From Anadara kagoshimensis (Eukaryota; Mollusca; Bivalvia; Arcoida; Arcidae): a DNA stretch of 64,000 bases. The notes under the pieces are model-generated. The model was given only the letters and a program-made list of their open reading frames with translations. It had not been told where the DNA came from and ran no database searches. Position numbers and translations under genes: made by a program. The stretch covers positions 33,820,172 to 33,884,171 of the forward strand of contig CM037861.1 of assembly GCA_021292105.1 (NCBI GenBank), given 5' to 3'. Positions 43,149 through 55,224 of this stretch are shown here, in pieces; position 1 is the stretch's first letter; every line of letters starts with the position of its first letter.

Positions 43149-45380
43149 TAATAATAATAATAATAATAACTAGAGATTGTAACTGGGATACCAGTTACGT
43201 ATGATTCCCCACCATCCATAAATAATTTATGGCATATATCTGGTGAAAAGGCCATAGCAGGGTTGTAAAAGTCTGTCGTCAAGGAAATCGCCAGTTGTAA
43301 AATTTTGTTGCCAATTTCATTACTGTGTCGCCAAAAAGGGTAAATCTTGTGATTTTTACGTCATGTGCATGCGTTTTTAATGTTGTGTATATTTTGCCTT
43401 GATGAACAATTACATTTTAAAGGCAGTTATGTATAAAGTACATTTGTACCGCGCCGACCTGGTAAACTAAAAAATCATACCTTGATTGCTTTTTAAAATT
43501 TCTTTGAAAGTTAAAGTAGATTTGAATTAAAGTTTTCGGTTGAAAAAAATCGTACATTGCATAGGAAGTGACGTTTTCAATGAATTTTATTGAATAAGAA
43601 AACTCGTAGAACCCCTCTCAGGCCTCTGATTTGGCGTCGCCGCGTGTTACAATGAATGAACACGTATGGGAGGGTTTGCGTTGGGCATCGCTAACTGCGA
43701 TTTTTTTCCTTAACTTGCGACAAAACACGACACTTTGCGATTTTTCTGGCAACAAGTTTTCAAAGTTCACCGGTATCTTGGTCACCGGTAATTAACAGGT
43801 GATAACACGTTGAAGCCAGTGACGGATTGGCGAGTGTCACTGAATAAACACAGTAATTAACGACTGAGTTGATTAAGATCGTTGTCTTAGGTGCGAATGT
43901 AAGACCTTCTAATTATGGGCAGGTAGATCCAAGTAATATTGGAGCGTGTCGACACTGCCTGAGGATATACCCAGGTGCCCTCCCGATGTCGTCAGACAGT
44001 ATAAACACCGATGGACTCGGAATTATTGTAAAATCCAAAATAAAATATAATAAAAGTTACCCTTTGTGATGTTTATTTAATATTTTTTCTAAAAAGTTTA
44101 TTGATTAATAATCGTGATTCAATGCACAATACACACAGACACAAGTGACATCATATATAGGAGGCCATCTGTTTGTATTTTAATTACGCGGTTTGAGGTT
44201 GATGATCATAACGATACATCTACTCAGAGATGGACAATTTTATAAGAAGCATGTATGTTAACTCTGTGTATAGTGTGTTGAAATTGTTTGACGCTGTATA
44301 TATAGTCCGATTTAAAAGATTGAAAAATATTGAAAAAAACGTACTTTTCAACACGTTGAGGTACACATTAGTCTAGGTGTATTATACGGAATAAATCTCA
44401 TATTGTTATTTCCAGCATCTAAAAGACTCAGATCTTCATTGCTCTATAGATTATTTTGGTGTTTTTGATGCAAAAGAAATAAAGTCGACTCTCGTTAATT
44501 CGAAATCGGTTGAATCACAATTTCCCTTAAATCGAAATGATACAAATGGTCCCGTCAGATCGCTATGTATTTCTATGTAAATTTGTTAGTTAATTCGATA
44601 TGCCGAATTTGAAGCGAATTTTCAGTCCAAATTACGAAATATTACGAAAATTCCTATGTTTAAATCGAAGTGCACTTTCAGTCAAAATTACGAAAATTCC
44701 AATGTTTAAATCGAATAAAAAGACACAAAAATATTTTATCTTAAACTTGAACAATACCTGAAATAATTGTCCATCTGTTATTTGAAAAGTGTTAATAGTA
44801 ACAGAGTGGCGGCTTACTCGGAAGATTCATTTCCGACTAAAACTACAAATTTTTGTACTCTACATACCGGTCATTAGGAAAGTGTCAGTCAGTAAAAGGA
44901 GACATTTCATTGGTGTAAACTTAAAAAAGTGGGCAGTCTTCTACTTCCACAGTCAGTGATTAACAGAAAACCCCAAAGCCATTTGATCTATCAAGGCAAA
45001 TTGTATACACCATTCAGCTCATTGTGTAAGGTTTTAATAACAGGCGTGTGACGTGACAAGCTGTGGTTTTAAAAATCGCGAAGTTTTTGATGGTCACTAA
45101 TCGGATTAACTCATAGGTGAAAGCATTTGCTTGGTATGTTTAAAGTGTCGTAACCAGCTTATGTCCATTCAGAATTAGTTTCCCCGGGTATTTTACTACG
45201 TATTCAATTAAGCAATGTACACCCACCCACCCACCTTCAAGATAACGAAAATGAACACGTCTTGATTATCTACACAGGCAACAGATTATTGGTACCAAAT
45301 TTCATCTAAATCCATCAAGCCGTTCCCGAGATATTCTACAGCATATGGCAGCATAATAATAATAAAAAAAATAATAATAA
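43149..45380. mobile_element. 2.2-kb dispersed element flanked by (AAT)n, copy 1
   Basis: It runs from AATAATAATAAC then TAGAGATTGTAACTGGGATA (hairpin GTAACTGG-GATA-CCAGTTAC) to CATCAAGCCGTTCCCGAGAT and a second AAT run. Most of its length is repeated at 46741-49855, including GACCTGGTAAACTAAAAAA and GAGGATATACCCAGGTGCCC. No long frame is present; it is a non-autonomous element or a segmental duplication. Confidence 0.7.
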
Positions 45381-45984
45381 CGAGTACTAATGTAATGATG
45401 GATGCATCATTACAAATAAGGCGCCCAAACAAATAAAAATCAAACCCTGTATTCAGAACACATATTAGGACTTGTACTTTTGTTGCTTTTCTCCATTTCC
45501 ATGGCAACAGCTGAAAATTTTAAACCTTTAAATAAGTTCTACATACAATAGAAAAACTGTTGAGAAATTTAAAACTTGTAATATTCTTTTCATTTTAAGA
45601 TTTAATTTTATATAGAGAAGTAGTACATGAATCCAATTGGTTGAAATTCAAACAATAGGCAAAGTTGATTGACATCACCTATACCTAATATCACAAACCA
45701 TTGTTTTGATGAGCTAATGATGTGTTGATTTTAAATTAATCCAAGCATTTACCCATATAATGTCATATTGATAACTAAATGCAGCTACTCTATCGAATTG
45801 AATAATAAATCATGCCCCAGGGATAACTGACCATTAGTGTTGCTTATAAAAAGATTTTAGCTTGAGAGCTTTTCGACATGGATCAGTGATTACCTAAGTA
45901 TCCTTGACAATGAAATTCATGCTTATTGTTTTAATTCTTAAACAAAATGATAGCAAGCAGCCCATGAAGAAAACTGTAGTTTGA

Positions 45985-46470
45985 GGGTGGGGATCTCAAA
46001 GTTAGCACCTAGACCTACCTGTCTCCACCCTTCTATTGGAATACCCATATGGGTTTACGTTAGTATCAATCTATTCAACTTTTCATAAAAATAAGAAAAT
46101 ATATATGTTAGGGGTGGGGATCAACTGATCAAAAGTTAGTACCCAGCCCGGCCTGTTCCTGCCCTCCTTTGGAAAATGCCATGGGCATTTCTTCAGTATC
46201 ACTCTATCCAACTTTTACAAAAAAAAAAAACCCGAAAATATATAGTTTCAGGGTGGGATATCAACCATTTAAAAGTTAGTACCAAGCCCCGCCCATCCCC
46301 ACCCTCCATCAGGAATGACCCCATGGGATTTTCTTTAGTATAATTCTATTCAACTTTTTATGTACAACCAGAAAATATATAGTTTATGGGTGGGGATCTC
46401 AACCGTTTAAAAGTTAGCACACTGCCCCGCCCATCCCCACCCCTCCCTGATACCGCAGGGAAAATCTACT
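45985..46470. repeat. 130-138-bp tandem repeat, about four units
   Basis: Units start near 45987, 46117, 46252 and 46391 with GGTGGGGATCTCAA and include AAAAGTTAGTACC, CCCGCCCATCCCCACCCT and CATGGGCATTT. The array is followed by a non-repeated stretch ending in GAAGAAGAAGAAGAGGAAG and an AAT run. Confidence 0.8.
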
Positions 46471-46738
46471 GATACAGACTTGTGCATCTTGAGACACTGA
46501 TCATGAATATATATGGTTTTATAGTACAAAATAAAGTATAAATGGCAAAATTGATCATTATTGTTTTTAAGACCCCGCCCTCCTGCCCCTCCCCTAATGA
46601 CCCCATGGGCATTTTACCTCTGCCTCTGGGGAAGAAGATGGGAATCAACCTTCATGTGAAGTTTGGTTGAGATTGGGCCAACGGTCTTCGAGAAATTGGT
46701 TGGACAAGTTCATGGCCGGAAGAAGAAGAAGAGGAAGA

Positions 46739-46740
<2 letters not shown>

Positions 46741-46778
<38 letters not shown>

Positions 46779-49700
46779 TAGAGATTGTAACTGGGATACC
46801 AGTTACGTATGATTCCCCACCATCCATAAATAGTTTATGACATATATCTGGTGAAAAGACCCAATTGGTGTAAAATTTTGTTGCCAATTTCATTACTGTG
46901 TCGCCAAAAAGGATACTTTTTGACACATACAACAATAATACATACAACGTAATAGACTAGTCGAGTCGGGTACCTGCATGTGCAGGTAGTCTTACATCAA
47001 AGCTACGGCCCTTCATATATGAATTACAAGATTGAATAAAACAATAAATGAACAAGAGATGTTGTTGTTTAGTTATTAATCAACAGGTAAATTTTGTGAT
47101 TTTCGCGTCACATGCGTTTTTAATGTTGTGTATATATTGCCTTGATGTACGGTTACATTCTAAAGGCAGTTGTGTTTGAAGTACATTTGTACAGCGCCGA
47201 CCTGGTAAACTAAAAAAAATCCTACCTTGATTACTTTTTTAAATTTTTTGGAAGTTAAAGTAGATTTAAATTAAAGTTTTCGGTTAAGAAAAATCGTACA
47301 TTGGAAGGCCTTCTCGGCATAGGAAGTAACGTTTTCAATGAATTTCATTAAATAAGAAAACTCGTATAACCTCTCTCAGGCCTCTGATTCGGCGTCGCCG
47401 CGTGTTACAATGAATGAACACGTATTGGAGGGTTTGCGCTGGGCATCGCCAACGTCGCCAATTGCGATTTTTTTTTTCTTTAACTGGCGACAAAAAAACG
47501 GCGCTTTGCGATTTTTCTGGCCACAAGTTTTCAAAGTTCACCGGTATCTTGGTCACCAGTAATTAACAGGTGATAACACATTGATGCCAGTGACGGATCG
47601 GCGAGTGTCGCTGAATAAACACAGTAATTAACGACTGGTCTTAAAATTGAGTTGATTAAGATCCTTGTCTTAGGTGTGAATGTAAGACCTTCTAATTATA
47701 GGCAGGTAGATCCAGGTAATATAGGACCGTGTCGACATTGCATGAGGATATACCTAGGTGCCCTCCCGATGTCGTCAGACAGTATAAACACAAAACATAA
47801 TAAAAGTCACCCTTTGTGATTTTTATTTAATATTTTTTTTAAAAAGTATATTGATTAATAATCGTGATTCAATGCGCAATACACATCGTATTTAAATTTC
47901 GCGACTTATATCGGTTATTCCTATATGTTTCAGGTTCATGTTAATAACGATATATCTACTCAGTCAAAATATATGAAGTTTTGTATTTGGCAATGTTCAT
48001 GGAAATGGTACATTAAATTGAAATGTTTACAACAAAATAATTATCCTGTAATACAGGTCCTTCCACAAAATAAGATCACTCCGTAATTTCCATAAAGAAA
48101 GTTCACCCCCTTTTTAAAAATATTTTTAACATATTTTCTTTGTGTTTAGCAATGCATAGCAAAAATCTTTGTTTGAAATTTTCATAAATACTTCTCTCCC
48201 CTTAAATCTTTTCTAAAGAAAATCAGAGAATATTTCCATGGAGAGAAAAATTGCTGCAAACCTAATTCAATTAAAAGACAGAGAATGGTAAGACTTCGAT
48301 GGGCACTCAGACATCGTCAATGGTCACAGAAAAAGTGGAACACTGTCCTTTTTTCCGATGAATAAATAATTCGGTCGGCGAAAATTTTAGGGTTGACGAA
48401 GGTCTGATGAAAAAAACTTAAATCACTGCAGGCAGTTTACTATGAAAATCCCTCCTCAGGTCCAAGTATGGGGCATACTATCAGCTAACGGCGTTGTTGT
48501 ATGAAAATGTAAAGGGAACACTTAATAGTGAACGGTACCACAAAAGAATAATAAACGATATTCAAATGCAATGTATATGTCTTGTTTTCCCTGAAAGAGA
48601 TTTTATTTTTCAACAAGATAAAGCCCCCGCCCGCACATATGTCAAAATCAACAAGAGATTGTCTGTTTGAGAGACAGATGTCGGTTTTGGAATGGCCGGG
48701 AAATTCGCACGAAATGAATCCAATAGAAAATCTATGGAATGAATTGAAAAAGAACGTTGCAATGGACAATCCAAAGACATCCACTTCGCTATGAGAATGT
48801 GGAAAAAAACATTGGTATAACACCCCAAAAAAATTATGAAAGAAACTCTATGACAATCTCCCCAAAAGAATAATGGCTGTTGTAAAAGCTCGAGGTAGTT
48901 CAACACAATACTAATGTGACTGAAATGATTATTGAAAAAAATAATTCATTAATTTCAATAAATGAATAAATTGTGATTGGAATTCTGTAAGATTTATATT
49001 TAGTAAGGGGTGAACTTTCTTTATGGAAATTACGGAGTGATTTTATTTTGTGGAAGGACCTGTATACAAAATGGTAGTTCTAATAAATTAATTTTATTTA
49101 CAATTTTTGCCTTAATTTTACGAGTATGATTTCGGGAAAAATAAATATTGGTGCCCCATAGATCGTGATCACGACTAAGGGAACAAAATAGTTTTTAAAA
49201 AATGTTCTAAATTTCATTTCAAATTTTAATATAATTCTTATCTTATGCATCACCATAGCGTCAATTTTCCAATATATTTCAACACACTATATAAAGTCCG
49301 GTTAAAGGGACAAACGACATACCGGTCATTAGGAAAGTGTCAGTCAGTAAAAGGAGAAATTTCATTGGTGTTAACTTAAAAAATGGGCAGTCTTCTACTT
49401 CCACAGTCAGTGATCAACAGAATACCCCGAAGCCATTTCGACACGTTTAACCTTCTTCGATCTATCAAGGCAAATTGTATACACCGTTCAGCTCATTGTG
49501 TAAGGTTTTAATAACAGGCGTGTGACGTGACAAGCTGTGGTTTTAAAAATCGCGAAGTTTTTGATGGTCACTAATCGGATTAACTCATAGGTGAAAGCAT
49601 TTGCTTGGTATGATTAAAGTGTCGTAACCAGCTTATGTCCATTCAGAATTAGTTTCCCCCGGGTATTTAACTACGTATTCAATTAAGCAATTTATACCTA

Positions 49701-49855
49701 CCCACCCACCTTCAAGATAACGAAAATGAACATGTCTTGATTATCTACACATACAACAGATTATTGGTACCAAATTTTATCTAAATCCATCAAGCCGTTC
49801 CCGAGATAGGCTGCATCATATGGTCCTGGCGGAATAATAATAATAAAAATAAAAA
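46741..49855. mobile_element. 2.2-kb dispersed element, copy 2, carrying a Tc1/mariner insertion
   Basis: Same order of landmarks as 43149-45380 (ACTAGAGATTGTAACTGGGA; GCGCCGACCTGGTAAACT; TAATCGTGATTCAATGCGCA; ACCGGTCATTAGGAAAGTGT; CATCAAGCCGTTCCCGAGAT). Removing the 1-kb Tc1 element at 48054-49062 leaves about 2.1 kb. Confidence 0.75.
48054..49062 (+). mobile_element. Tc1/mariner element with dead transposase
   Basis: Terminal inverted repeats of about 56 bp start CAGGTCCTTCCACAAAATAA and are almost identical at both ends, flanked by TA (48052-48053, 49063-49064). Inside, broken frames keep RLRWALRHRQWSQKKW followed by VLFSDE (about 48290-48360), FQQDKAPART (48610-48640) and WPGNSHEMNPIENLWNELKK, the DDE-domain blocks of Tc1-type transposases. 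Several stops and frameshifts and the short length show it is inactive. Confidence 0.9.
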
Positions 49856-49856
49856 T

Positions 49857-50045
49857 AATAATAAGAAGAAGAAACAGAACGAAAACAATATGATTCCCCA
49901 CCTTCGGTGGTGGGGAATCATAATAAGAAACGGTGCAAAAACAATAAGTCGCCAAACTTTGTTTGGGCGCCTTAATAATAATAATAAGAAGAAACAGAAC
50001 GAAAACAATATGATTCCCCACCTTCGGTGGTGGGGAATCATAATA
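49857..50045. repeat. Chain of hairpins joined by AAT/AAG runs
   Basis: ATGATTCCCCACC-TTCG-GTGGTGGGGAATCAT, a near-perfect hairpin, occurs twice (about 49891-49921 and 50011-50041). GTCGCCAAACTTTGTTTGGG, a second hairpin, lies between. Each is embedded in AATAATAAGAAGAAACAGAA. Confidence 0.8.
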
Positions 50046-50849
50046 ATAATAAATCTTTATTGAAAGTCGAGTTTTAAAAACATAATCATTAGCTCTAGAG
50101 AGCTTTTGATCGATTTTAAATTGCCCATATAATTATATTATTTCGTTACACTTTTCGACAGGTCTGTACTGTACTTTACATACATTAGTGCAGCCGTGAC
50201 AAATTATCAAGTTATTTTATGAATTGCTGTCTGATTTTTAGTTTGATGTATCAATTATTTTACTCCGGTATTTAAAGTATCTACATTTATTATCAGTTGT
50301 GTGATAATCTATTCCGAACACACACTTTGCTAATCAAATCTGAAATGAAAAAGAAAGTTTCCACTTGAAAACCAATTTAAGATATTGTTAAAAATAGAAA
50401 AAAGAATCTTAAAATATTGATAACGTATTGGTTTTTTCAAGTATGTATAAATATCTCCATCAAATTACCGTGTATTTAAGATAATAAAATATGTACTTGT
50501 AATACAAAGTAAAAAATGATGAAAACTATGAATTAAAAAACTATGGTTATTTAAGCATCATTCAATCAGACAGTCTTGAGGATATGTTGAACGCAGAGAA
50601 TTTTTCCATAGATTAATGTTGGCGTTTCATCAAGAGATAAAGTAAAGACTCCAGTTTTTCCGTGTTGTTGTTGCTAAGTGAGACATAATAACCTTCAAAA
50701 ATCATCCTAGACTGACATTAAAAACACCTTCCTCACTACACCAGAGTTTTAGAGATTTGCTGACTCTCTTTGTCTGCCCCTCTGCAGTTGTGCATCTTAC
50801 CAATTTCACAGCGGATAATTTTTTCTGAAGTTTTTCTGAATTTTCAAAA
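50046..50849. other. AT-rich DNA upstream of a possible gene
   Basis: It contains a lone TCGACAGGTCTGTACTGTAC (50157-50176), the end of the 52994-type MITE. Nothing else is clear. Confidence 0.4.
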
Positions 50850-50912
50850 ATGTCTCAGCTTCCGTATCCCTGGTCTCAGCACCCATCTTTACTTCCAGTT
50901 TACAAAGATCAG
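50850..50912 (+). CDS. Possible first coding exon of an unidentified gene
   Basis: ATG in the context CAAAAATGT opens 21 codons (MSQLPYPWSQHPSLLPVYKD, Q) that end exactly at a strong donor, CAG-GTAAGA (phase 0). The composition is protein-like and differs from the AT-rich surroundings. I do not recognise the protein. No partner exon of matching phase was found downstream within the window; the galectin-like exon at 57987 does not fit it directly. Confidence 0.4.
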
Positions 50913-51841
50913 GTAAGAATTAAATTTAATTTTTTTTAATCCAAATATTAAGCTTGTATTTATTCACCTCTTCCTACATACACGAATATAAAAAGCACAT
51001 GACATGTTACCGGTCACGTATTGCATATATCTTTTTTTATAATTTTAAACTTATCTCATTGAAATTGTGATAAACATTTTATAAATTTCAAATTTAAAAT
51101 GTGAATTTATCCTTTACGTTTTAATATTTTATTGATATTTTTTAGAATTTTATTTCTTTTAAGAAGAAAACAAGTTTTGTTAGTCCAAAATCGACCAAAA
51201 CATTCAGGAATAGGCAATGTTCTTTATTTTGAGCTATGCTAATTTTTGTTATAAAAATGGAAAATTGAACTTACCTTGTCTCGATATTTTAATAAGATAA
51301 AATTTCGAATGTTTTAGTGATGCGATGATTTGAGAGGCAAAATATAAAACATATAAGCACAAATATACGCTCGTTTCTACATGTATGTTTGTGTCATATA
51401 CTTTTTTTTTTAATCATAAAATACATTCAAAAATTGGTATATTGTCATTATCATTTTTGAATGTATTTTATAAATAAATTTGAAAAAATGGTAAATGACA
51501 TTTGTAACATCATTCACAAGTTTTTCATGCGTTGGTATGAAATTTGGATAAAGTTTGTCAAATACTTGTCGAAATTAATGGTTTTGATAGTTCAAAATTC
51601 TGCGCCATTAGTTTTTTTGTTCAGTAGTACCCATTGTCCATTCTATCATATGACCAAACAAAATACATGTACATTCACATGTCCAGGTATTGATTTCAAG
51701 AATAGTGTTTGCATGTGTAATTGCATGTGCCCAAGTAAGAACTGATGTTTAGTTTTCGATATATATAAGACTGGTTAACATTAGATATAAGGATATCACT
51801 TCATTATTTGTAATTTTGTTATTATATTTATGGAACAAATA

Positions 51842-52019
51842 CAGTCGAACCTGCTTAAAGCCCGACTCTATACAAGGGTCATCTGGTTTTAAAGGCCAGT
51901 AAAATTTTATACCAACTGCTCTTTATTCAAGTTATTTGAACTTGCATTTAAGGACCACCTGCCGATAAAAAACAGTTTTACAGATTCCCTTGCGTGACCT
52001 TTATAGACATGTTTGACTG
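51842..52019. mobile_element. 178-bp MITE with CAGTC ends
   Basis: CAGTCGAACCTG at the left is mirrored by CATGTTTGACTG at the right, with GACCTTTATAGACATGTTTG inside. Related fragments lie at 5213-5277 and 57208. Confidence 0.6.
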
Positions 52020-52202
52020 AATTGTTTGAGAAAAGATTTTGATAGAAGTGTGTGTGTGTTGGGTGTGTGTGTGGTAAGCCACTTATAACCTCCCCAGTGT
52101 TTAAATACTATAAGTTAATAATTAAGAGCTAGAAATCTGATGTTATATCCGGCTATATTATTATTAGCTAGGGGACATTATAGAGATAGATCCGAGCTTT
52201 TG

Positions 52203-52470
52203 ATTGAATGATTGATTAAACGGGATCTGACGCTTTCACTTATGTCGAGAGGTCACCAGCTATAGATGAAGTGGCAGAAATTTTGACAAGTTTGCAGTGC
52301 AATCAGGGCAATGTACAGGGAGGATTCTTTAAAGTGTTACGCCTGTCATGACACGATGCATCTAAACGCCAAGTGATTGGCAAAAGAACAGTCACTACCT
52401 TTTTTTCAAGTCCCATATATATACATAGCGAGCACTCTACCAACTAAGCTACCGTAGTGGTCAACGACAC
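52203..52470 (-). mobile_element. tRNA-derived SINE, family B
   Basis: On the minus strand it starts ACTACGGTAGCTTAGTTGGT (A-box region), has AAAAAAGGTAGTGACTGTTC and AGAATCCTCC, and ends in the family tail followed by TTAATCAATCATTCAATC. Confidence 0.8.
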
Positions 52471-52993
52471 ATTGGTGGTTGCATCATGAATTTGAAAAAA
52501 AGTGTCGCATTTCATGCAATGTGACTCTGAGGTTTTAGGTTTGTTTAGAACAGAAATCTGTTACTGAAAACATGTACATTGCACAAATCTAAGCAAATAA
52601 GAACACATACAATGCAAGTTAATGATATAATAACAAATCGTGACCACTGGTCATAAAACTGTCGACATGGGAAGGACATTGGAATTAAAATATTGGGGTT
52701 TTAGAACTATTACAGCCCCTGCATATTTTTTAGGTACAATTCGATTTTTCTATTTTTTTTAACTTATGTATTACTTAAGCAGCAGTAATTGAACTTTGTT
52801 ATATCATGGTAGAAGTGAGAAAAATTACAAAACGTAAGAAAAAAAACCGCTCATATTGTATAAGCACAAATAGTTAATTAAAATGCCTTACGAACTTCTA
52901 TAGCAAGCTCCGTAGCGTTCTGATTGAGTTAGAACAGGTGATAACATAATCAATTTATCGCTGTATATTGATAGTAAAAAAATATATACAGTA

Positions 52994-53200
52994 CAGACCT
53001 GTCCAAAAATTAACACAATGCTGACGAATTAGTGCGGAATCGGCAGCTCAATTTTTTACCCATATCCCTGTAGCATTTCAGCAGCTGCTATTATATCTCT
53101 AGGCAGCTGTTTTGGCCACTAGTTATCCATATCTCCTCCACTCGACAGTCGAACTTTGACAGCTTTTCGTTGGCTGAATGTTAAACTTTCGACAGGTCTG
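52994..53200. mobile_element. 207-bp TA-flanked MITE
   Basis: The ends CAGACCTGTCCAAAAATTAA and, inverted, CAGACCTGTCGAAAGTTTAA are flanked by TA on both sides (52992-52993, 53201-53202). It is the simple form of the element at 17771-18265. Confidence 0.8.
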
Positions 53201-53330
53201 TACTATGGTATTGTTGATAGTTCCTTATACACAGTGCTTCATATTTATTTTTGATATATCGTTTAAGGTGGTATTTCTGATGTTAGACTTGATATATTAC
53301 ACAGCTAAACATTCGATATCTCGAAGTGAA

Positions 53331-53343
53331 GTCATCATCATCG

Positions 53344-53419
<76 letters not shown>

Positions 53420-53459
53420 AAACACCACCATCATCATCATCATCATCATCATCACCACC

Positions 53460-53528
<69 letters not shown>

Positions 53529-53531
53529 GAT

Positions 53532-53563
<32 letters not shown>
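53331..53563. repeat. (TCA)n microsatellite, about 75 units
   Basis: A long trinucleotide run with a few CAC variants. The poly-Ile and poly-Met frames over it are not genes. Confidence 0.98.
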
Positions 53564-53619
53564 TTATTTATTTAATTCCACTACAATAGTGATTATATGA
53601 TAATTCAAAATATATATAA

Positions 53620-53800
53620 TAACACTAAGGCCAGTCAAGATTCTTTCACTTATATCCGAGTTAGTGGAGGAAACCGGAGTGCCCAGAGAAAATCACAGAC
53701 ATTCGATGTAAATGATTTCTCAGACTGGGGTCCGATTGGGATTCGAACCTAGGTGGTGAGAGGCGCTGTGGTCCATGAGCGTAAATGCGCGCTATAGACC
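53620..53800 (-). mobile_element. tRNA-derived SINE, family C
   Basis: On the minus strand it has B box GGTTCGAATCCC, CTCTGGGCACTCCGGTTTCC and tail TATAAGTGAAAGAATCTTGA. Confidence 0.75.
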
Positions 53801-54694
53801 TCCTTTCGGAGTGCTCAAAGCTGAAATCATTTACCAAAGAAACATAAGGGTACATATAAATAGTATTGACTTTTAGTTATCCCCGGTATTCGAGCAAGCG
53901 GCGTTTGAGGTCAATGAGACGTTTTTTTATTTATTTATAACAATGGTTTTATAAATCACATGATTATCAGATTAACAGATTGGTGCATATTACAAACTTG
54001 TAAAAGGAATAGCCGGTTTTGATGTATAGGTTTGATTTTGATAGAACAATACATGGTTTTCTAAAATACCGAATGCAAAATCTGCATTATGTAGAGATGA
54101 AATTAATAGCAAGAGCTGAAATTGCACATAGCACGTTTTGTAGCCCCACCAACAATATATTGCAGGGAAAAAGTGGTACCGATTTACGGCGTTAGTGTAG
54201 ATCAAATTATGAGCATATTGCCTCACAGACATATCTTCATGAACGCTCGATTTGATTAGAAAGTGTCATTTTGAACCCATCTGTCCGAACTCCCCGCGCC
54301 AACAAGCCGATTCAGCTGCTAAAACAGCGTGATCTAAGATATTATCTCTTGTTTAAGTATTTCCTCATACTAATTTAAAACCATTGATTTACAATTATAT
54401 CAATGACAATGGTCAAGTCATTAGAATAGCCAAGGACATGATAAATTATATTTAATTCAGCCTTGTCTGGGATTTGCATTTTTATCCCAGTACAATCGAG
54501 ATGAAAGTATTGTTCTTCGACGTTGTAGAATCGACCATTTCTTTTATCTTGAACGGAGCTAGTAGAACCATCACCTCCCCAATGTGTCTCTTGTCAAGGT
54601 CAACAATCTATCCATTGCATTTTGTTGGATTGTTATGACTTTGCACCTTCAGGAATACTTTTTATTCAGCATCGAAATGGTTCGTTCTGGGATG
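53801..54694. other. Intergenic DNA
   Basis: No gene or repeat recognised. Confidence 0.45.
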
Positions 54695-54770
54695 GTGGAA
54701 TTGAGAAATGAAGTTTTACACCCCAGTCAAGACTCTTTCACTTATATCGAGACGGTTATTTTATAGGTTT
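54695..54770 (-). mobile_element. Family C/B SINE tail fragment
   Basis: The minus-strand tail ATATAAGTGAAAGAGTCTTG then ACTGGGGTGTAAAAC; no head remains. Confidence 0.5.
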
Positions 54771-55224
54771 GTTGAGAGATAATTCTGCTACTTGACCTGT
54801 GGTTATTAACATCTATCTCGTAATCAGAAAAATATTTGCAGATCTCAGTTTTTACCATGTAGTTCTTACTTTTATTTTTCTTACATCAGAATTACGTGTA
54901 GATAAACTAAAACATACGTACAATGTACATTCCCTCTGAAACAAAAAAAAAATACAAAATGTACAAAAAAATGAAAGTATTCTATAAGTTGTTTACAACT
55001 GTTGTAGAGCATCACAAATATCACCATGGTAACGACATTTGTATCTTGATTTACTCTGGTTTTTGTCTGATAATTATCTAATTATCATTGTTCAGGTTGA
55101 AGTAATCTGATGGCGAGTGGCATATACTTCATAGTTTTCTAATGACTCTGACAGCCATGCTGATGTATTGTTAACATCTATTATAGAAGATATATTTTTC
55201 CATTTCTTTCCCCTTTTTGTTCTT

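Noticed and set aside
53178-53600. 140-residue poly-Ile and 88-residue poly-Met frames
   Set aside because: Both are translations of a (TCA)n microsatellite.
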